The translations under genes and the position numbers were made by a program. Below the pieces are notes generated by a model. That model had not been told where the DNA came from and searched no databases. It was given only the letters and a program-made list of their open reading frames with translations. Shown here piece after piece: positions 24,558 through 37,475 of a stretch of DNA of 64,000 bases. Numbering within the stretch: position 1 is the first letter of the stretch; each line of letters starts with the position of its first letter. The stretch comes from Pleurotus djamor (taxonomy: Eukaryota > Basidiomycota > Agaricomycetes > Agaricales > Pleurotaceae), in assembly GCA_029747585.1 (NCBI GenBank), contig JAPEVF010000029.1:1-64000 (forward strand). The letters are read 5' to 3'.

Positions 24558-27500
24558 ATGGCTGAAGTATTGGCTCTCGTCAGCCTACCCGAGATCCTTT
24601 CTGCTGCTTACGCCTTCATCACATACGCGATATCCGAACTGGATGCTGTCGAGGAACGACACTCACAGTGCAAGTTGATACTGGACCGTTGCACGAGCTT
24701 GATCGACGAAATAGCTAAGCACAATGCCACCGGAACACTCCCAGACTCATTTCATCAGAATTCTGCCTTCATTGAAAGGTGAGTCAAAGCCATATATCAT
24801 CCACTTCATCACTCATTCATGCAGCGCGTGCAAGGCAACATACGCTGCCATCCATGAGCTTTCTGGCCGTCACTTTCTCTGGCGTATCACGCACAAAGCA
24901 GTGATCGACGACGTGATCAAATCAGCGGAAGAGGCTATTGCTACGGCATACATGAAATTTAATGTGAGCATCTCAACATGCACTTCACCGTACATCAACC
25001 ATAGCTGTTCAATGCGTCAACAGATTGGCGCTCAGGCAGATGCCTACCGCTTCCATCAGGAGTTGCTACAAATTCAGAATGAAGAGAGAATAAGGATGAA
25101 CCGCATGTTCGAGCAACTCATGCAACGCCCAAACGACATGATCGTTGAGCTGCAGAAGGACGGAGGTCGAACTCTAAGAATAGAAGAATTAGCCGTTAGC
25201 CTTACCAAAGTAAGCCTGAACTTCTCCCTCGGCTTTCGCCTCGTCATTGGCAAGTTCCAATGTATTCACAGTATATACAACACAACCAAGGCATCACAGC
25301 AAGAACCGACGACCCGGCTAATAAATTCCTCGTGTCGGCAACGTCCAGAGTCCAACAACTCTCTGGCATCCAACAAACCACTACCATACCAGAATGGAGC
25401 GTTACTACTATGGAAGTTCATATAGATCGAAAGGAACCCATTGGACGTGGTGGATTTGGTGTCATATACCGAGGAGAATGGAATGGCGAGGTATTGTCAA
25501 CTAGCACTTTTTTTTGAATGTGCTCAACTGAATATCCCTCTATAGATAGTCGCAGTGAAGGAGATGCACCAAGACGATGCAAGGGTCATAGATAGGCAAA
25601 AAATCAAGGTGAATTTCACTCTCCAATAAACCCCGTCACCAATTAACTTCTCGGTGTAAAGGCAGTCCAACGAGAAATTTCAATATGGTTTGTCCTTGCT
25701 TCAGACACATTACGTTTTCATTTATGTTGCGCATAGGTCTACCTTGAGAAACCCTCATATCCTCGCATTCTACGGAGCCTGCCTTGAGGCTGTCCAGGTA
25801 ACTATGTATAGTCCCTCCCTGTGATTCAAGTTGTCATCTCGCATGCTAGCCGTTCATCCTAACTCAACTCTGCAACCATGGGAATGTCCTCGACTACATT
25901 GAGAGGAATCCAGGCGCAGATAGACTCCGACTGGTATTTCAACCGTGCCATAATCTTGTATCGACCAAACTCAATGACATCTTAGCTACACGAAACGTCC
26001 TTGGGTATGGTATACCTCCACGATAAGCGCGTCATTCATTCTGACCTGAAGGCGGTAAATAGCCCCTCGCTTTCAAGAAGCCAATACTGATCATGATACA
26101 GGCTAACATCCTAATTTCTGACGATGGCAAGGTGTTGATCGCCGACTTTGGCCTCTCACGTTTGCAGGACCAAGTTTCTTCTAAGGTCTTCTCAAACTTT
26201 TCACCTGATTCGTCCCCCGCTGGCTCCCTCCGCTGGATGAGCCCCGAGAAACTGAGGGGCGATGTAGAGGACTTCCCAAGCGACGTATATAGCTTCGCAA
26301 TGACTGCCTGGGAGGTGTACAGTGGTCAAGTCCCATTCGCGCTCATGTCGAATGCCCTTATATTAGCCAAAGTCCGTGATAACCAAGAGCGGCCCGAGCG
26401 GCCTGCCCTACTAACAAATGACCATCTTTGGGAGCTGGTAAAGCTTTGCTGGGACGCTGACCCCTCAAAGCGACCATCTTTCAAAACCATTCAATCACGT
26501 CTCAAACACTTGACAATCTCTGGTATGTAACCACTTTCCTGAGCCTCTATTCTTATCCTCTTTCTAACTTTGGTATCTGGTATATCAGTCCCGTCAATCC
26601 ATTTCAGCACGCCCATCACGCCCATCCCTCCCTCCCCTTCACCCCTGAGTGCTCCTCTACTCACCCCTTTCTCTTCGCAACTGTCAGGCCACCGTCGAAA
26701 GATATCGGACCCCTTGGAGCCACTTCGGCTTGGTGGAGATGATAAGTCGATTGATCTACCGCCCCGTACCCCTCTCCAACCGAGCTTGGATATCAATAAT
26801 GCCCCAGACAGTCAAAGTAGTCTATGTGCGTCTCTCTCAATCTCATGTCCCACGTTGAGTGACCAATTCACATTAATAGTGCTTGACATTCCTTACGTCA
26901 TATCGCAGCTTCAACACGGCGTTGATATCCTTGCTAGTGTCACACGCCTCGAATCTCTAACTCATGATGGTCGGTGTCACCCACTGATGTCCTGTTTGTT
27001 ACTCATAGCGTTCCGTAGATCAATCACGCGGTACACTGACGTATATGCCTGAGTTCTACGCAGAGATTGAGAAGCTTCTGCGAAATGATTCTTCGGACAC
27101 CAAGGAGCTCGCCGCTGCTTGCCTTATGAACATTACTTGGGATGGTTCGTTTGACTACTTGCAACTTGCGCGTCTTCAGTCTCACCTTTGCATAGAGGCT
27201 GGGCGACGCGCCCTTGTCAACTACCCCAACCTACTACCTCCACTGGTTCGCTTGCTATGGCAAGGATCTTCTACGGCGAAACAGAACGCTGCCCGATGTA
27301 TAAACCGACTTGCCACGTTAGGTTTGTTGCCTACACCCCACAACTTGATCTTTTCAAGATTGCTGATGCTACAATCAGCTGATGGTCAAGCTCTCGTACT
27401 ACGTCAAGACGACATTATACTATCACTTTCTCACTTGCTCCATCAATGGTCGTCTACGAAGGAGAAGGAACAAAGTGCCAAGTGTTTCGCCTCTCTATCT

Positions 27501-28940
27501 TGCATAAGTTCGTCCTTTTACTACCTGTGGTCTTGCAAATGCAAACTTCCCTCGCGTTTAGATGCTGGTCAGCGTGCGATCATAGCTGAAAGCAACGTCG
27601 TACCCAATTTGTTGAATGCGCTGCCTCACTGCTCAACGGATGCTCGCCAGAATATAACTAGGTCTCTAGCGAATCTTGCCACTAATGGTACGTTCTTTTA
27701 CTACCTTCACGCACCACGCCCTAATGGTGACTTTCTCAAGCTGATTGTGCGCCCAAGTTACTCAACCAATCTCCCCTCATTCCGGCCATACGATCCCTCC
27801 TGACGCCTGATACTCCTCCGTCCGAAACAGAGCAGGCCATCCGATGCCTTCAGTACATCGCAAATTTACGTAGGTGTTCTGTCACTAGTGCCATGACACT
27901 CCACGGAAATTCTGATACATTCGTGCGACTCAGCCTCAGGACAAGCAGCCCTGGTCAACGATACTGAATTTCTCAACGTGCTTCCTCCCCTCCTCACCCA
28001 TGAAGCCACCAACGTCAAAAAGCATGCTGTTGCTTGTTGTCGGAATTTGTGCCAAACGCGTGAGGCTATATTAACCCTAGTATTGTCGTCTCTCACACAG
28101 CCTTCGATAGTGAACGCGGCCAATCGATTATTCCTCCAACGTAGTTTGGCTTACAACTTGAAATCGGTTCTTTTGACATCTCCGCCTGATGTTAAACGAT
28201 ACGCGGCCGAAGCCTTTCAACGCACAATGGACAATTGTCAGTTCCCCGTTATATGGCTACAGACGGAAATGTGCCGACTTGCTACTTTCTTCTAGGTGTC
28301 AGGGCGGACGTTAGGCTCCAGAGTATACCGTTCAGACATGACAGGCAATCATTTCTCTTCGCTGTCGAAGAGCTCATACAGGAACAGCGTACTGAGCAAA
28401 TTTCCGTACGCTGCCTTGGTAAACTCTGTTCAGACGTCACGGATCCGGAATGTGTCCACTGGATGCTTGAACTACGACATCGACCTGCTCTGTTGCTCTC
28501 ACTGTCGAAACTAACCTACGGAGATCCGTTCGTACAACAGGAAGCAGCACGCTGTTTACTTGCTGTCTCCACTCGCATCGGTGTGTGTTATTGAAAGTTT
28601 GGGATATTTATGTTTCCTGGCTAACTTGAATTATGCAGTTGGGAACGCTGCGGCATTCGTGTCAACCCAGGGTCTTCTGAGTGAACTGGCAAAAGGGCTC
28701 AAGATGGGAACGCCAGAAGCCAAGTTGTGCTTGACTGAATGCCTGAATAACCTAGCGAAGTCGGGAGGGAAGGAAGCTCTCCAACAACACACTCTAATTG
28801 TACAAGCCCTGAGCGAGTTGAATCGAAGTCAACTCACCCATTCCGATATCAGAGCGCAGGCCGCCCTGTGTTTACAGGCATTGGATATCTCCCTCAGCGG
28901 AACGAAGCGTATATCTATCTTTCGACGATTTCTTGCATAG
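24558..28940 (+). CDS. MLKL-like helical domain / TKL-type protein kinase / armadillo-repeat protein
   Basis: Three parts in order. (1) 24558-25210: about 170 helical residues (MAEVLALVSLPEILSAAYAF ... CKLILDRCTSLIDEI ... RHFLWRITHKAVIDDVIKSA) resembling the four-helix-bundle-and-brace domain of MLKL. (2) 25420-26520: a kinase with glycine loop IGRGGFGVIY, VAVK lysine, REISIW (helix-C Glu), HSDLKAANIL (Ser for Arg, so non-RD), ADFGLSRL and WMSPEKL. All catalytic residues are present. (3) After a Pro/Ser-rich linker (26590-26960), 27045-28940 carries repeated ARM units such as AGRRALVNYPNLLPPLVRLL and AGQRAIIAESNVVPNLLNAL. About twenty introns join in frame. The linker reads openly between kinase and ARM parts, so I favour one gene; two adjacent genes remain possible. 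Substrate unknown; a cell-death or self/non-self signalling role is inference. Confidence 0.7.
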
Positions 28941-29069
28941 CTGTGATATATCCCACTATTGTACACATTTATACTTCGTGTTACGAGTTCAGACTTCTTC
29001 ATCGACGTCCAGCACTATTAGCCAAGTCACCGTGTGAGTAGTAGCTATGTCATGGGCCAGTAAAGAGGC

Positions 29070-30135
29070 TTACAGGGCAATTTCAATGGAGCACCGCCGT
29101 TCGTAATCATTCGGGATGCGGACAAGGGAGCGAGAGAGAGAGGACGAGCCAGCCACTTGATGCCTAGGAAGATCCGCGTCGCCGAGAAGCTTTGAGGACA
29201 GAGAGTTCGCATCGTCGTTAGTTGCAGTTGAAGACAAGGTCGCGAGAGAGGACATATCCGTCGTGCAAGGCAAAAGCTGCTTCGAGGTGCAAGAGCAGCC
29301 GAGGGTACATATATGTACAGTGGCGTTTGATTCTTCGCGGAGTGCATCCTGCTCGAATGCGGAAGAAGATGGAGGTAAAGGATCGGAAAACCAGCAAGGG
29401 AAGAGAGCAGACAGTACGACAGAAGGAGGAAACGGCGACGGAGATGCGTCAATGTCCCGGTACCAGACGTGCCTGTCGAACTTCAAGGAGACAGTTGTAG
29501 CAACCACCAGCAAAAAGACAGCGTAGGAGCCCCCTGTGCCAACAGAGGGACGGTAAGGAAAGACGACCAAGCCAGAAAAGAAAACGCAAAAGGTTACATA
29601 GAACACATTTCACATAAACGAGGACTTCCAGAGCTAATAGCAGGCTTGCGATTGCTTGGGCTGCACGTTCGTTGGGTTTGACGGAAAGGAGGACAAGGAT
29701 GACCACTAGCCACCGCAGATAAACGTATCAGGTATCCAAAATTTAGTTGAACGTACCGAATTCGAATGGCAAGAGCGTAGTTGTTACCGTAGCTTCGTAG
29801 CCAACCACTTGTGGCCTCCCTTGAGACAACGCCTTTTTGAACAAGCTACGCTTGACATTAGCCATAGCCTTACTTACGTCCCGAATGTATAAAACGCACA
29901 TATACAAGCACACCATCGCACCGAGAAGAGACACAAAAGCGACGACAAGCATAGCGTTTCCATGAAGCACTTGACTATGGACCCCAAGCGACATCCCGAC
30001 ACAGACAACGTAGATCAGGAGCAGTGTCCCTAGAGCAATCGCGCAGAACGTTCAGCAAGGCGCCAAAAGTGACAGTAGGATGGCTTGAAACCCACAAAGC
30101 AGGCATCTTCGAAGGATCCGAAAGCCCAAGGCCAT
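29070..30135 (-). CDS. Multi-pass membrane protein of unknown function
   Basis: I do not recognise the family. From the ATG at 30133-30135 the frame reads MALGFRILRRCLL; an intron of about 65 bases (donor GTGGGT) removes an in-frame TGA and joins WTLLLIYVVCVGMSLG. Further hydrophobic segments are AMLVVAFVSLLGAMVCLYM, VVILVLLSV, AIASLLLALEVLVYV and AVFLLVVATTVSL, with a short loop KAMANVKRSLFKKALSQ. The C-terminal tail is polar (SSLATLSSTATNDDANSLSS) and ends at 29070. About five membrane spans are expected. It is divergent from TFIIIA, with the two starts 94 bases apart. Confidence 0.55.
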
Positions 30136-30228
30136 GAGTCCTACACTGAAGAGTGAGTATATATTGAGAGGTAAGGGAAAGAAGGTTTGAAGAAAGGTCC
30201 AGACGTCCAGCGCTTATTTTGTGCAGCG

Positions 30229-31910
30229 ATGACCACTTCACGAACGACAACAGAATTCACCACCTCCAAGGTCCTGGGCAAGCGCAAGGCATCCGGCCGC
30301 AACAAATCCCTTGTATTGCACTTGTCTTCCGATGCTGGATCCAGCTATGAAGAATCCGACTCTGGTCCTGCGAAACCTTCAACGAGCACGCCGTCGATTA
30401 TAATGGTCAATGGAGTCTTGGTAGAACGTCCTTTAAAGCCTTACAAGTGCACGTTCGACGGGTGCGAAAAGTCGTATACCAAGCCTTCTCGTTTGGAAGA
30501 GCATGAACGGTCCCATACTGGTTCGGTAAGTCCTGAAGAAACTGTTGGATATTCGTCAGATTTACCTTTTTCGGGCAGCGGCCATATGTTTGCAAAACAT
30601 GCAGCAAGTCGTACCTTCGAGAAAGTCATCTTCAAGCGCACTCGAGAAGTCACCAGCCAGACTCTGATAAGCCGTTTATCTGCGAGTTGGACGGCTGCAA
30701 CAAACGTTTCTGGACAACTCAGCATCTTCTGGTCCATCATAAAACCCATACCGGAGAAAAGCCTTTCAAAGTGAGCAGTTCATGCTTGTTGCTTCCAGAA
30801 TACGCAGCTGACCGTAATCAGTGCACTGAATCTGGGTGCTCGGAGTCGTTCTCTAAGAACTACCAACTTCGAGCCCACGCGTGCACCGCGCACGCGCCTC
30901 CTGGCACGAAACCCTACCAGTGTACGCATGATGACTGCTCAAAGTCCTTCACTACAAACCAAAAGCTTCGTGCTCATCTAAAAGTACACGATGGTGTGTT
31001 CTCCGGTTCTTCTCACCTGGCTTTCCTCTCATACAATGCAGAAAAGCGATATGCATGCGTCTATGCAGATTGTCTGCCAACCGGTAATCAATCGCGCGTC
31101 TACTTCGGTACATGGACAGCTCTACAACATCACATCCGCGAAGCTCATCCCCCAACTTGCCCTCACCCTTCTTGTAATGGGAAAAGTTTCACCTCTCATA
31201 AAGGCCTCCGTGCCCATGAAAAACTACACGCACAGCGTCTNGCTGAAGCTAGGATTCAAGAACACAACGATTCAGACGCAGAGGACTCNGACTCGGAATC
31301 TGAGCTGATGCCTCCGCGGAAACGAAGACGTGGGGGNGAATTCGGACGTGACTGGAAATGCGAAATTGAAGATTGTGAAAAAGATTTCAAATCAGTGCGN
31401 CGTNTGTTCAACTTCATCCCACATCCACCCTAATGATATCTCCAGAAAAAAGCTTTGGATGTCCACGTCAAAGTCACGCACCATAAACGACGCGATTTCN
31501 TGTGCCCACATGCTGGCTGCAGCATGGCGTATGGCTACAAGCATCTTCTTCGACGCCATCTCGCCAGGGTCCATAGCGGACCCACAGCATCCTCATCCAG
31601 CTCTAGTTCTGAATCTGAAGCAGAGCATAACAACTCTGACATAGACGCTATCACAGGCAATGCATATGCCAAACAAGCNACGGAGAGATTGCAAGCACGC
31701 ACAGCACTGCGCTGTCCCTTCCCAGACCTCACCGCGCTGGTTGAACGCCAACAAGCGGAAGATCTGCCGCATCATGGTGGTTCCACTTGTGACTATGTCT
31801 TCAGTCGTGCCTACGATCTTCGCCGACATCTAATGAGCGGCCATAACGTTGAAGCTACCAAGGAGATGGTGGATCGTTGGGTTCATAGAGAGAAAGCTCG
31901 TTCAAAGTAG
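30229..31910 (+). CDS. Transcription factor IIIA (5S rRNA gene factor), C2H2 zinc fingers
   Basis: Binds the internal control region of 5S rRNA genes and recruits TFIIIC and RNA polymerase III. Starts MTTSRTTTEFTTSKVLGKRK at 30229, although an in-frame ATG at 30187 is possible. C2H2 fingers follow: YKCTFDGCEKSYTKPSRLEE, an exon-split second, FICELDGCNKRFWTTQHLLV (ending THTGEKPFK), CTESGCSESFSKNYQLRAH, YQCTHDDCSKSFTTNQKLRA, YACVYADCLP..., CPHPSCNGKSFTSHKGLRAH, WKCEIEDCEKDFKS..., and VCPHAGCSMAYGYKHLLRRH, plus a final CDYVFSRAYDLRRHLMSGH. An acidic/basic insert (SDAEDSDSESELMPPRKRRR) lies between fingers 7 and 8. Nine-finger layout with that spacing is typical of fungal TFIIIA. About five introns. 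Confidence 0.85.
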
Positions 31911-31935
31911 AATCTTCAACCGGACTGACATGATT

Positions 31936-32970
31936 TTATACGCCCTGNCTTTTGGCNTTATCAACAAAATCCTTGAGTGCCTCTACATCTTCTGTCTCGC
32001 CCTCGTAGGCCTCTTTCACCAACTCGAAAACTTTGGATAAGCCACGGTAGGTCTCTGCCTCGTCTGCGAAAGCGGAAATTTCCTTCATTTCGAAGATGTA
32101 GCGATATGCTTTGGGCAGCAACGGGGGAATCACGTCGATAATCCGTTTCAAGAGGTCTGGCTGNGAGGTTCTGAGCTCATTGATCAGTGCGCGTGAGGTC
32201 GAAGGTGACGATGAATAGTGATGGGTAGCTTTACATGATGCTGGTCAGGAGAAACGGGCGTAGCTGTCACTCGGAATGGTCACAAACCTAGTATCATGCT
32301 TGCAAACAGCCCGGTGGATGCAGTGGTTATCCCCTAGGTTTACGACATCATCATGACTGCGAGAAACGCAAAGGAAGACAGGTGCACAGACGGAAACGGA
32401 CATTTTCAACCCACTCGCCGCCCCTATTCCAGCCCCTTTGTGACTCAGCGAAGATATCCTCAGGCCATACGAAGAGAGCGCTATGAAGTCCTCTAGAACG
32501 CCGCTATAACGTGGCTCGGTAGAGGCGTATATGCGAGGGACATGTCCTCGTTTGGGCGGCCCACTAAAGATACAAGCATCAATGAAGGGGATCGCTTCAA
32601 CTCGGTCGGAGAAGAGTGTAGCGATGGATCTTGTTGAATCGGGGTGAAGTGGGTTGAAATCAACATATACAAGTCTCCGACTCGTCGATCTAGNTTTATC
32701 GNGCTCGTTGACCCCAGGAAGTGCATCTATGACCTTCATTGCGAAAGAATGGGCTGCATCAGGAGGCATGATGCTGAACAGCCAGTCTGACCTCGAGCAG
32801 ATCTCTTTCAGGGAGGCATCTTCCATCCCAGCTTCTTCTGCACGCTTCTTGGTGGCTTCTGAGCGTTCATCAAGATTGGTGAGAACCGTGCATCCGAGAT
32901 CCTTCAGCAAGCGTCCGATCCCTGCACCCATGGTTCCGGCAGCGATGATGGCGATGGTTGGATGAACCAT
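31936..32970 (-). CDS. NAD(P)-binding dehydrogenase, 6PGDH/DUF1932-like (copy 1)
   Basis: Member of the beta-hydroxyacid dehydrogenase/6-phosphogluconate dehydrogenase-like superfamily; substrate unknown. Starts MVHPTIAIIAAGTMGAGIGR at 32970, a Rossmann motif with Ala for the first Gly of GxGxxG, then LGCTVLTNLDERSEATKKRA, GMEDASLKEI, LVYVDFNPLHP, FIDACIFSGPPKRG and SSLSHKGAGIGAASGLKMS, the substrate and NAD hinge. The C-terminal exon reads LLKRIIDVIPPLLPKAYRYI and EMKEISAFADEAETYRGLSK, and ends at 31936. It is paralogous to the gene at 46438-47504 (same order of motifs, including LTNLD, SEDSKKRAK/SEATKKRAE and IPKAYR). Two tRNA genes sit just upstream. Confidence 0.8.
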
Positions 32971-33032
32971 GGAGAATTGCTTGTGTAGACGGCTCAACAG
33001 TTCGTTGTCCTGGCGGAAGGNNANAAAAAGCN

Positions 33033-33116
33033 AGGCCTTACCAGGGTTCGAACCTGGGTTACTGGAAATTTGAGAGCCGTCAAAATCCAGTGTGATAGCC
33101 ACTACACTATAAAGCC
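33033..33116 (-). tRNA. tRNA-Gln (TTG), with 12-base intron
   Basis: On the minus strand the acceptor stem is GGCTTTA/TAAGGCC with discriminator T. The D-arm is TAGTGTAGTGGCTATCA, and the anticodon stem CTGGA/TCCAG encloses TTTTGA, giving anticodon TTG. A 12-base intron sits after position 37, the standard site for tRNA introns. The T-arm is CCAGG TTCGAAC CCTGG. Gln identity follows from the anticodon. Confidence 0.92.
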
Positions 33117-33131
33117 GAGAGAACAGAAGNN

Positions 33132-33214
33132 AGGCCTTACCAGGGCTCGAACCTGGGTTACTGGAAGTCAAGAAACCTCAAAATCCAGTGTGATAACCAC
33201 TACACTATAAAGCC
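33132..33214 (-). tRNA. tRNA-Gln (TTG), with 11-base intron
   Basis: Second copy, 15 bases from the first. Acceptor stem, D-arm, anticodon stem and T-arm are nearly identical to it. The intron after position 37 is 11 bases long and differs in sequence from that of the first copy. One base differs in the T-loop (TTCGAGC instead of TTCGAAC) and one in the D-loop. The flanking bases (GAAGNNAGGCC, AAAGCNAGGCC) also look alike, so this is a tandem duplication. Confidence 0.92.
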
Positions 33215-33352
33215 TTGTTNAGGGAGGNGGANAAGTNAAGTNATGATNGNAAAGNTANNTGACATCANATTNGACGAAAGCAACAAANCAANNCTANNCT
33301 AACTTCNGGAAGAGTACAACGGATATATGTTATATTTTGGACTATGNGTCTT

Positions 33353-35460
<2,108 letters not shown>

Positions 35461-35509
35461 GGTGAAGAGAGGACCTAGGGGATGGAGAGTCGAAGCAAGA
35501 TGCCAGCGG

Positions 35510-35516
35510 TTTTATA
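35510..35516 (-). promoter_or_regulatory. TATA box of the glucoamylase
   Basis: On the minus strand TATAAAA lies about 50 bases before the start codon at 35458-35460. Confidence 0.55.
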
Positions 35517-37475
35517 GCACTCGGGGCCTACTGGGCTCGGTGAGACGGCCGTGCTTGAAGCCGGCTTGTCATCATAGAGCGGGGGTAGGCAAGAAGCCAT
35601 TTGAGTACGCAATGCCGCATGATCGGGATAGCACATGGTTAGCCACAAGAAGCGGTGATCGAAGTTCTGAGTTTGGCTGGGAAGAGTATGTCCATCATTC
35701 CACAGCGTGCACGAAGCCACGCTTCCACATACCGGTGACATGTCTGTCATAACATGTTTATATCGGTAACAAATCAGTGCGGGGATTTGGTATCCACAAC
35801 TAGAACATAAGTGAAGCTGGCACATGTTTATTTTGACTTACCTCCGTATTCACCGCCAAGGTGGATGCCACCCCGCCGAAGGCTAAATTCTCACTGGAGT
35901 TGCTAAATCTGGGGAAAGCGTCTGATTTTGAGACGATGCAAGCAAACATGAACACGTATCCTTTGGGTGTGTATTTCTCCCAAGTAAATTGATCAAAGCC
36001 CAGCATGTTTCTTTCAGTGGACGACAGTGATCGATTCAAGACTTGACGCGAATATGGAAACCGTTAGGGTAGCTCGTGATACGGCAAGCACACTGGGGTC
36101 TGAGGAGGTGTACAAAAACACTCCACTTCTAAGAGGTTTCTAAGCAGAAATATGCCGCCACAGAAGTATCCGGCACAAGGGGAAGGTCTGTCCAAGAAAC
36201 GATCCAATGACATTGTTCCACTGAGTTGTGTGCTGTCATTACTGAGAAAGTAGACTCGGATGCAGCAGAAATTTTCATGAGAAGATCAAGGAGCCAAGGC
36301 AAGAAAGAAGGTATGTCCAAGCCGCGCGACCAGGAACATTGACCGAGCTAACCACACCGTGACTGTGGTACTTGAGTCTTCAAAACATATTTAGCGATCC
36401 AGACGCATTGTCGAGGTCGTCGAAGGATGGGGGTACGCCAGGGTATGTATGCGGCGATATTCCTTTGCACCCGCAAAGCATATGGCAAGCCCAACTTGCC
36501 AAGTCTGGCTAGCGATGAGGATTTTGCTGTGGGAGGTATGCTTCAGGCTCCTCGAGCCGATCGGTAGCGTCGGATAGCGAAAGACCAGGTGATGTCGATG
36601 AAAAGCTGTCGGTCTGTTCGTCGCGATCTTCTAGTATAATAGCGTCAATGACGGCCGATCTCTGATGATACCTAGTAGAGCCCGGGGCATTCGAACAGAG
36701 ATCACTATATTGTCCACATATTGATTGTTGAGAACGATCACAGATGCCCCTTTCTATGAGATTCCAGGAGTCCCTCCAGAGTTCATCCTAAGTTTTCGTC
36801 CGCCGTATGAGACCGAGCTTGCTCCCCGCAGTAGCCTCGAGCCACAGTCGAGTGTTATACAGGCGGCTGAGATGCGTCCGTACAGCCTGAGGCTAACGGG
36901 CTGAAAGCAGCAGCTCAAACATCTCCAAAGTACACACAACATCGTCTAGAAGCTAGACGAGGATGGTCCGACGGGTCCAGCTTCCAAAGATAATGGACAC
37001 GAGGATGTGGATGGATGAAACCGGCGCTGCCTAAACGTTGAGGAAGTGTTGGGAAGTAAAAGTCTAGTTGATGTTGAAGGAATTATGTTGCTCTTTCCAT
37101 TCGCAATCTTCAAGGATGACGATACCAGCAATACCTGGTTTTTTCATGGAGTCCAAGGCCGCATCAGGCTGTCGATCCAATTTCTTCGTCAGCCATGATA
37201 CGAAAGCCATAAGGCAGTCCACTGGGACACATTATCCTGCACCAAGGGTCCAGCTTCAATTTTGAACGGACGAAACTGTGGGTGCCCGAGTCGCAACGCT
37301 GCTTCATAAACAGCGCCCAGCAAGGCTGAGCACAGGCGAAGACGGANNNNGNNNNNNTGAGCGAAAAAGGAAAGACGCGTTCAATGAATGCTTGGCACGT
37401 GCTGCGTAGCACAGATANNNTNTNCCCTCTTGACCACCACTATCANNNNCNNTTTCGAGCTCGTTACGAGCGACG
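35517..37475. other. Intergenic stretch, no supported gene
   Basis: Nearly 2 kb between the glucoamylase and the P4-ATPase, the longest gap in the window. Open frames here are short, overlap on both strands and show no family motif. The left part is presumably the glucoamylase promoter. N runs occur at 37346-37356 and 37418-37453, just before the P4-ATPase start. Confidence 0.5.

Noticed and set aside
26570..27052. A boundary between a kinase gene and a separate ARM gene
   Set aside because: The linker is open in frame after the 26521 intron and a plausible intron joins it to the ARM part; no terminator or promoter signal was evident. Kept as an alternative only.
30040..30061. In-frame TGA within the first membrane segment of 29070-30135, considered as stop-codon readthrough
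   Set aside because: A phase-1 intron with donor GTGGGT removes the stop and keeps the frame, so no recoding is needed.
32245..33171. A 308-codon minus frame extending upstream of the dehydrogenase start
   Set aside because: It reads straight through both tRNA genes (SNPGSSPGKA repeats are translated T-arms). The true start is MVHPTIAII at 32970.
35517..37475. Several 60-116 codon frames in the 2 kb gap
   Set aside because: They overlap on both strands, lack domains and cannot be extended across plausible introns.
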